From: Durusdinium trenchii | Taxonomy: Eukaryota; Sar; Dinophyceae; Suessiales; Symbiodiniaceae | DNA length: 64,000 bases | Assembly: GCA_963970005.1 (NCBI GenBank) | Contig: CAXAMN010023707.1 | Coordinates: forward strand, 1-64,000 | Reading direction: 5' to 3' | In this document: one piece after another, positions 60,915 to 64,000 of the stretch | Position numbering within the stretch: the stretch's first letter is position 1 | How the letters are laid out: every line of letters starts with the position of its first letter | The notes under the pieces: generated by a model | Databases searched by the model: none | What the model was told of the DNA's origin: nothing | The model's input: only the letters and a program-made list of their open reading frames with translations | Program-made: the position numbers and the translations under genes

Positions 60915-63900
60915 TTGCACAACGTTGAGGAATTTCAAACAGCGCCCTTTGTGAAGGAGATCGACTTTGACTGGGAAGACGGTCGCAAATACTTAGACAT
61001 AGAACTGGACGATACTGCCATTTGTTTGGTAGGGGATGACATTGTGATGATGAGCAGCAAATCGGTACACCAATCAAACTCGTTGGGATTCGAAGTCCTG
61101 GACGACTATGATGCCCCGGCTTTGCCTGCTGGCATGGTGCCTATGGGTCCTTTGTTGAGACTTTGGCCTGAAAATGTGACCTTCTCTGAAGAAATTCATG
61201 TAGTCATGCCCGTGTGTCGTGGTGCGAAGAATGCTTGGTGCACCACTGACAATGGCTGGAAGCAGGTGCCTGCTCAGATAAGACAGGGCATCATGATCAC
61301 CTCTTTACACCACTTTTGTAGTATGCAGCCTGCTGGCGAACCGGTGGCAATAAAGGCCTTGGGTTACATCAAGCAGCCAAGTGCAAAGATAGTTTTGGCA
61401 CACGTTGGCTGTGTCGAGTGTATGTACACCCTGACAAAGTGTGAGAACGATCTTGACATGCTCAAGGACTTTACAAAATGCAGCGATCCAGAGCAGCTGG
61501 GCAAACGTAACGATGGTGATAAAGTGGAGCTCTCGCAGCCAGGAACTTTCCAAACGACGATCCAGTTGAAATTTCAGAAGTTTCCCGTTGTCTCTAAAAA
61601 GCTCTCAGCTCAGTCTGGGAGTTTCAAAGTTCAAGTTGATGACGAACCTTACGAGTTTCAACTGGACAAAGATGCGGACAACGCAGAGGTAGCTCGTCCC
61701 AGACAACATGCAATCCACCGCCCGCTTGAGGTCAGGCTTAAGTGGGAAGAGCCTGTTGTGATTGAGGTGGATCTTTCAGAGCTGCTGACGAAGATGGACC
61801 CAAGGTTGTACAAGGACCTTGCCCAAGAAAGGGGAAAATGGCATCAAGTCTCCGAAGACCTCTTTTTTCACATCTGGACAGATGCCAATATTGCTAGACT
61901 TAGAGCACACGTTGCACAAAGGTCTTTGTGCTTGGAGCATGTCGAGCAGGTCACATCCTACTTGGTGCGAAGAATCTGCGTTGCCTTGGGCCTGGCCTTC
62001 TCTTCTGACACGGCTAAGAACCTTACCAAGATCGTCCGCTGCAAACAGGCAGGAAGTCAGCAACACCAACAGACTGGGTGAATATGTATGTGGACCACCC
62101 AAAGATCCCTGCAAACAAGAACTATAGTATATAATTAGATGAAAACTGATTGGTTTGGCGGTCCCGCTCTTTTGAGGCAGACTGGTAGTGCTTAAGGATC
62201 TTCCGCTTAAGGATCTTCCAGATATAGTGTATCAATCAAAGACATCCATCGGAAAAAGTTGCCAGAAAGCTATTCTCACTGTTGGGTGTGCAACACAAGT
62301 TCTTTTCTGTACGATCACCCAGCCTCTCCGTATCCTGCACTTGTATTTTTTGACATTGAACCTCTGCACAGGTCACAGATTCGCGATGGTATGACATCTT
62401 TCGACACCGTGTGTTCAGTACAATCAATTCCTGTGCCAAGCGTGGTGCTAGCCACATTCTACTGGTGGGCGTACAGCCAAAGATGCTGAACTCAATCACT
62501 GGGGAAGAGCTCCGCCGTCTTGACGAAGATCTGAAGCATGCATCTGAGAAGAAGAGCTTTGACTTCTATCACTTGCTTAAAGGTATGGAACGCCCCATTG
62601 ACAAACTCGAAGGGGAGCTGCAGCAGTGGCTGCGAGAAGATACAAACCACCAGGTCGTGATCGTATCCTGCTGCGAGGACGATCAAGAAGAAGCCCAACG
62701 TATTTGCAAACGCCTCAATGAGGGGCTGGATGTATTGGAATACGTTGATGCATTGAGTCCAGAGGAAGTCATGTTCAATCTGAGCATCACTGCCATCAAG
62801 AAAGTCCTTACGCAACTTGGCCAGGATGGATTTACGATGCCTGCGGAGAAGCTCGGCGAAGCCATGAGGATGCTTGGGATGAGTGCGACAACGATGAAGG
62901 CCAGAAGAAGTTGTTTCAATTGGGTTTTAGCCTGCCTGTCACATGGCTCTTCCTGTTGCTTCTGATTGAGGCCCACTTATATATATAACTCCCGATATGA
63001 AGCTGTTCGGATCTATTTATTGCCCAGTTGATTTGATTCGCGTATATGATGTAAATATGCAGTTGTTCCCAGTGCTTCCGACAGAGGTGTCCACGCCATC
63101 GACCAAACCGATTGGCATCCTTACCCTGCACGATCTTTTGCTCGAAGACCTGAAGAATTCGGCTGCAGATCCTTACAATGTGCTCATGAAGTTCTTGAGG
63201 CTTTTGGATGGAGATTGCAAGGACACCATGTCTGTTGCGGAGCTGAAGCGTTTCCTCGGAGTTGGAGGTATGCGATCGGAGAATGAGCTTGAGGCCACTG
63301 TTTCAGCAAAGAGATTTCGGCAGGCTGAGATCCCACTTTCAAAGCTCAGAGAAGCGTTATTTGATCCAGAAAGCCAACAAAAGCTGCTGAACGATCAACA
63401 AACGACCAGTCGAATTTCTTGGGCAGTGGCTGACCGGAATGCCTTCCAAGTCTTTGATGGGCCTTGGAGTGCCATAAATTCTGGAACAAAGGTGGCGGCC
63501 AATTCTGGAGCACAGTCCTCTGCAGGAGAGGATCACAAAGATTCCGTGGCTGTTGGAAGAGAGACTGGCAGAATCTCAGTGCCAATACCCGTGGCTCCTG
63601 CAAATGGCAAGCACTTGTTCCTTTCTGGTCGATTCAATGATCCAAAGAGCAAGAGCTACATGAGAGCAGTCAGAGACGAACTTGAACAGTTGGGAGTCCA
63701 AACTTACATGGTGGAAGGACAAGGAGCTGGTGGCGACTTTGCCCCAGCTACCATTAGAGGCCTCTACCATGCCATCGCCATGGTGGCATTTTGCACCCGT
63801 GACTATGGCCAGAAGACCAACGTGGGCTACGAGACCTGGAGAGAGTTGAAAACTGCACACGAAAGGGACATTCCCATCATTCCAGTTCAACTGTGCGATA

Positions 63901-64000
63901 CCTATCCGCCAGAACCACCAGACGAGGAGGGTCGACAGCAAAATTGGTTCGTTCTTGGTCCCAGTCGCATCAAAATCAAAGACGTGGGGTCAAACGAACC
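60915..64000 (+). CDS. ZU5-like, EF-hand-like and TIR-like multidomain protein (multi-exon, 3'-partial)
   Basis: Three coding blocks share orientation. Block 1 (60915-about 62048) has no ATG start: it follows an AG acceptor near 60911. It carries a ZU5-like strand pattern (ALPAGMVPMGPLLRLWPENV, then FSEEIHVVMP), a second beta-rich region (about 61290-61680) and a helical, possibly death-like segment (about 61770-62000). Block 2 (about 62438-62900) is helical (LDEDLKHASEKKSFDFYHLL; HQVVIVSCCEDD) and ends in a degenerate EF-hand (LGQDGFTMPAEKLGEAM). Block 3 (about 63057-64000) is open to the edge: an EF-hand-like loop (LLDGDCKDTMSVAELKRFL), a linker, then a TIR-like domain (KHLFLSGRFND, YMRAVRDELEQLGVQTYM, IAMVAFCTRDYGQ, GYETWRELKTA, DIPIIPVQL) with a Glu where TIR NADases keep theirs. 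The combination suggests a signalling or innate-immunity adaptor. That all blocks form one gene is inference. Splice sites between blocks are not fixed. Confidence 0.6.

Overview
The window looks like nuclear DNA of a dinoflagellate, probably Symbiodiniaceae-like. Four things point there: relics of the dinoflagellate spliced-leader 3' end (CCATTTTGGCTCAAG) at 37490 and 57200; a multi-exon gene with a GC-AG intron; dinoflagellate-style expanded families (BspA-like LRR, Trp-rich repeat proteins, YR/RT and copia-like retroelements); and long stretches of non-coding, internally duplicated DNA. There are no bacterial-style operons. Nearly every supportable gene is on the + strand.

Layout. 1-1.8 kb: the C-terminal end of an unknown Pro-rich protein, then a BspA-like LRR gene with one frame break. 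1.8-5.25 kb: non-coding, with a 90-bp-arm inverted repeat. 5.25-7.2 kb: a gene of three Trp-rich repeats and two ParB/sulfiredoxin-like domains. 7.2-37.4 kb: essentially gene-free, and much of it is an old tandem segmental duplication (at least 13.3-22.5 kb matches 28.5-37.0 kb at an offset of about 14.4-15.4 kb).

37.5-46.4 kb: a composite retroelement. It begins with a spliced-leader relic and a RING-like zinc-finger ORF. Next is a tyrosine recombinase fused to a CCCH-type finger and a dual-specificity-phosphatase-like domain. It ends with a polyprotein region carrying gag-like, zinc-finger, cytosine-methyltransferase-like, reverse transcriptase and RNase H domains. At least ten frame breaks or stops, many in homopolymers, separate these pieces. 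A 10-N assembly gap follows at 46451.

49.2-51.5 kb: a complete four-exon gene for a bacterial-type tryptophanase. The exons sum to exactly 469 codons plus a stop, and two specificity positions favour tryptophanase over tyrosine phenol-lyase. 51.5-56.3 kb: nothing recognisable. 56.4-56.9 kb: a fragment paralogous to the gene at 60.9 kb. Between these two copies lies a decayed copia-like retroelement (57.2-60.6 kb) with its own spliced-leader relic and a joined ASCH-like fragment. 60.9 kb to the window end: a multi-exon gene with ZU5-like, degenerate EF-hand and TIR-like domains, cut off by the window edge.

The host genes do not form a visible pathway. The linking theme is reverse transcription: spliced mRNAs and elements copied back into the genome, then tandem duplication and decay.
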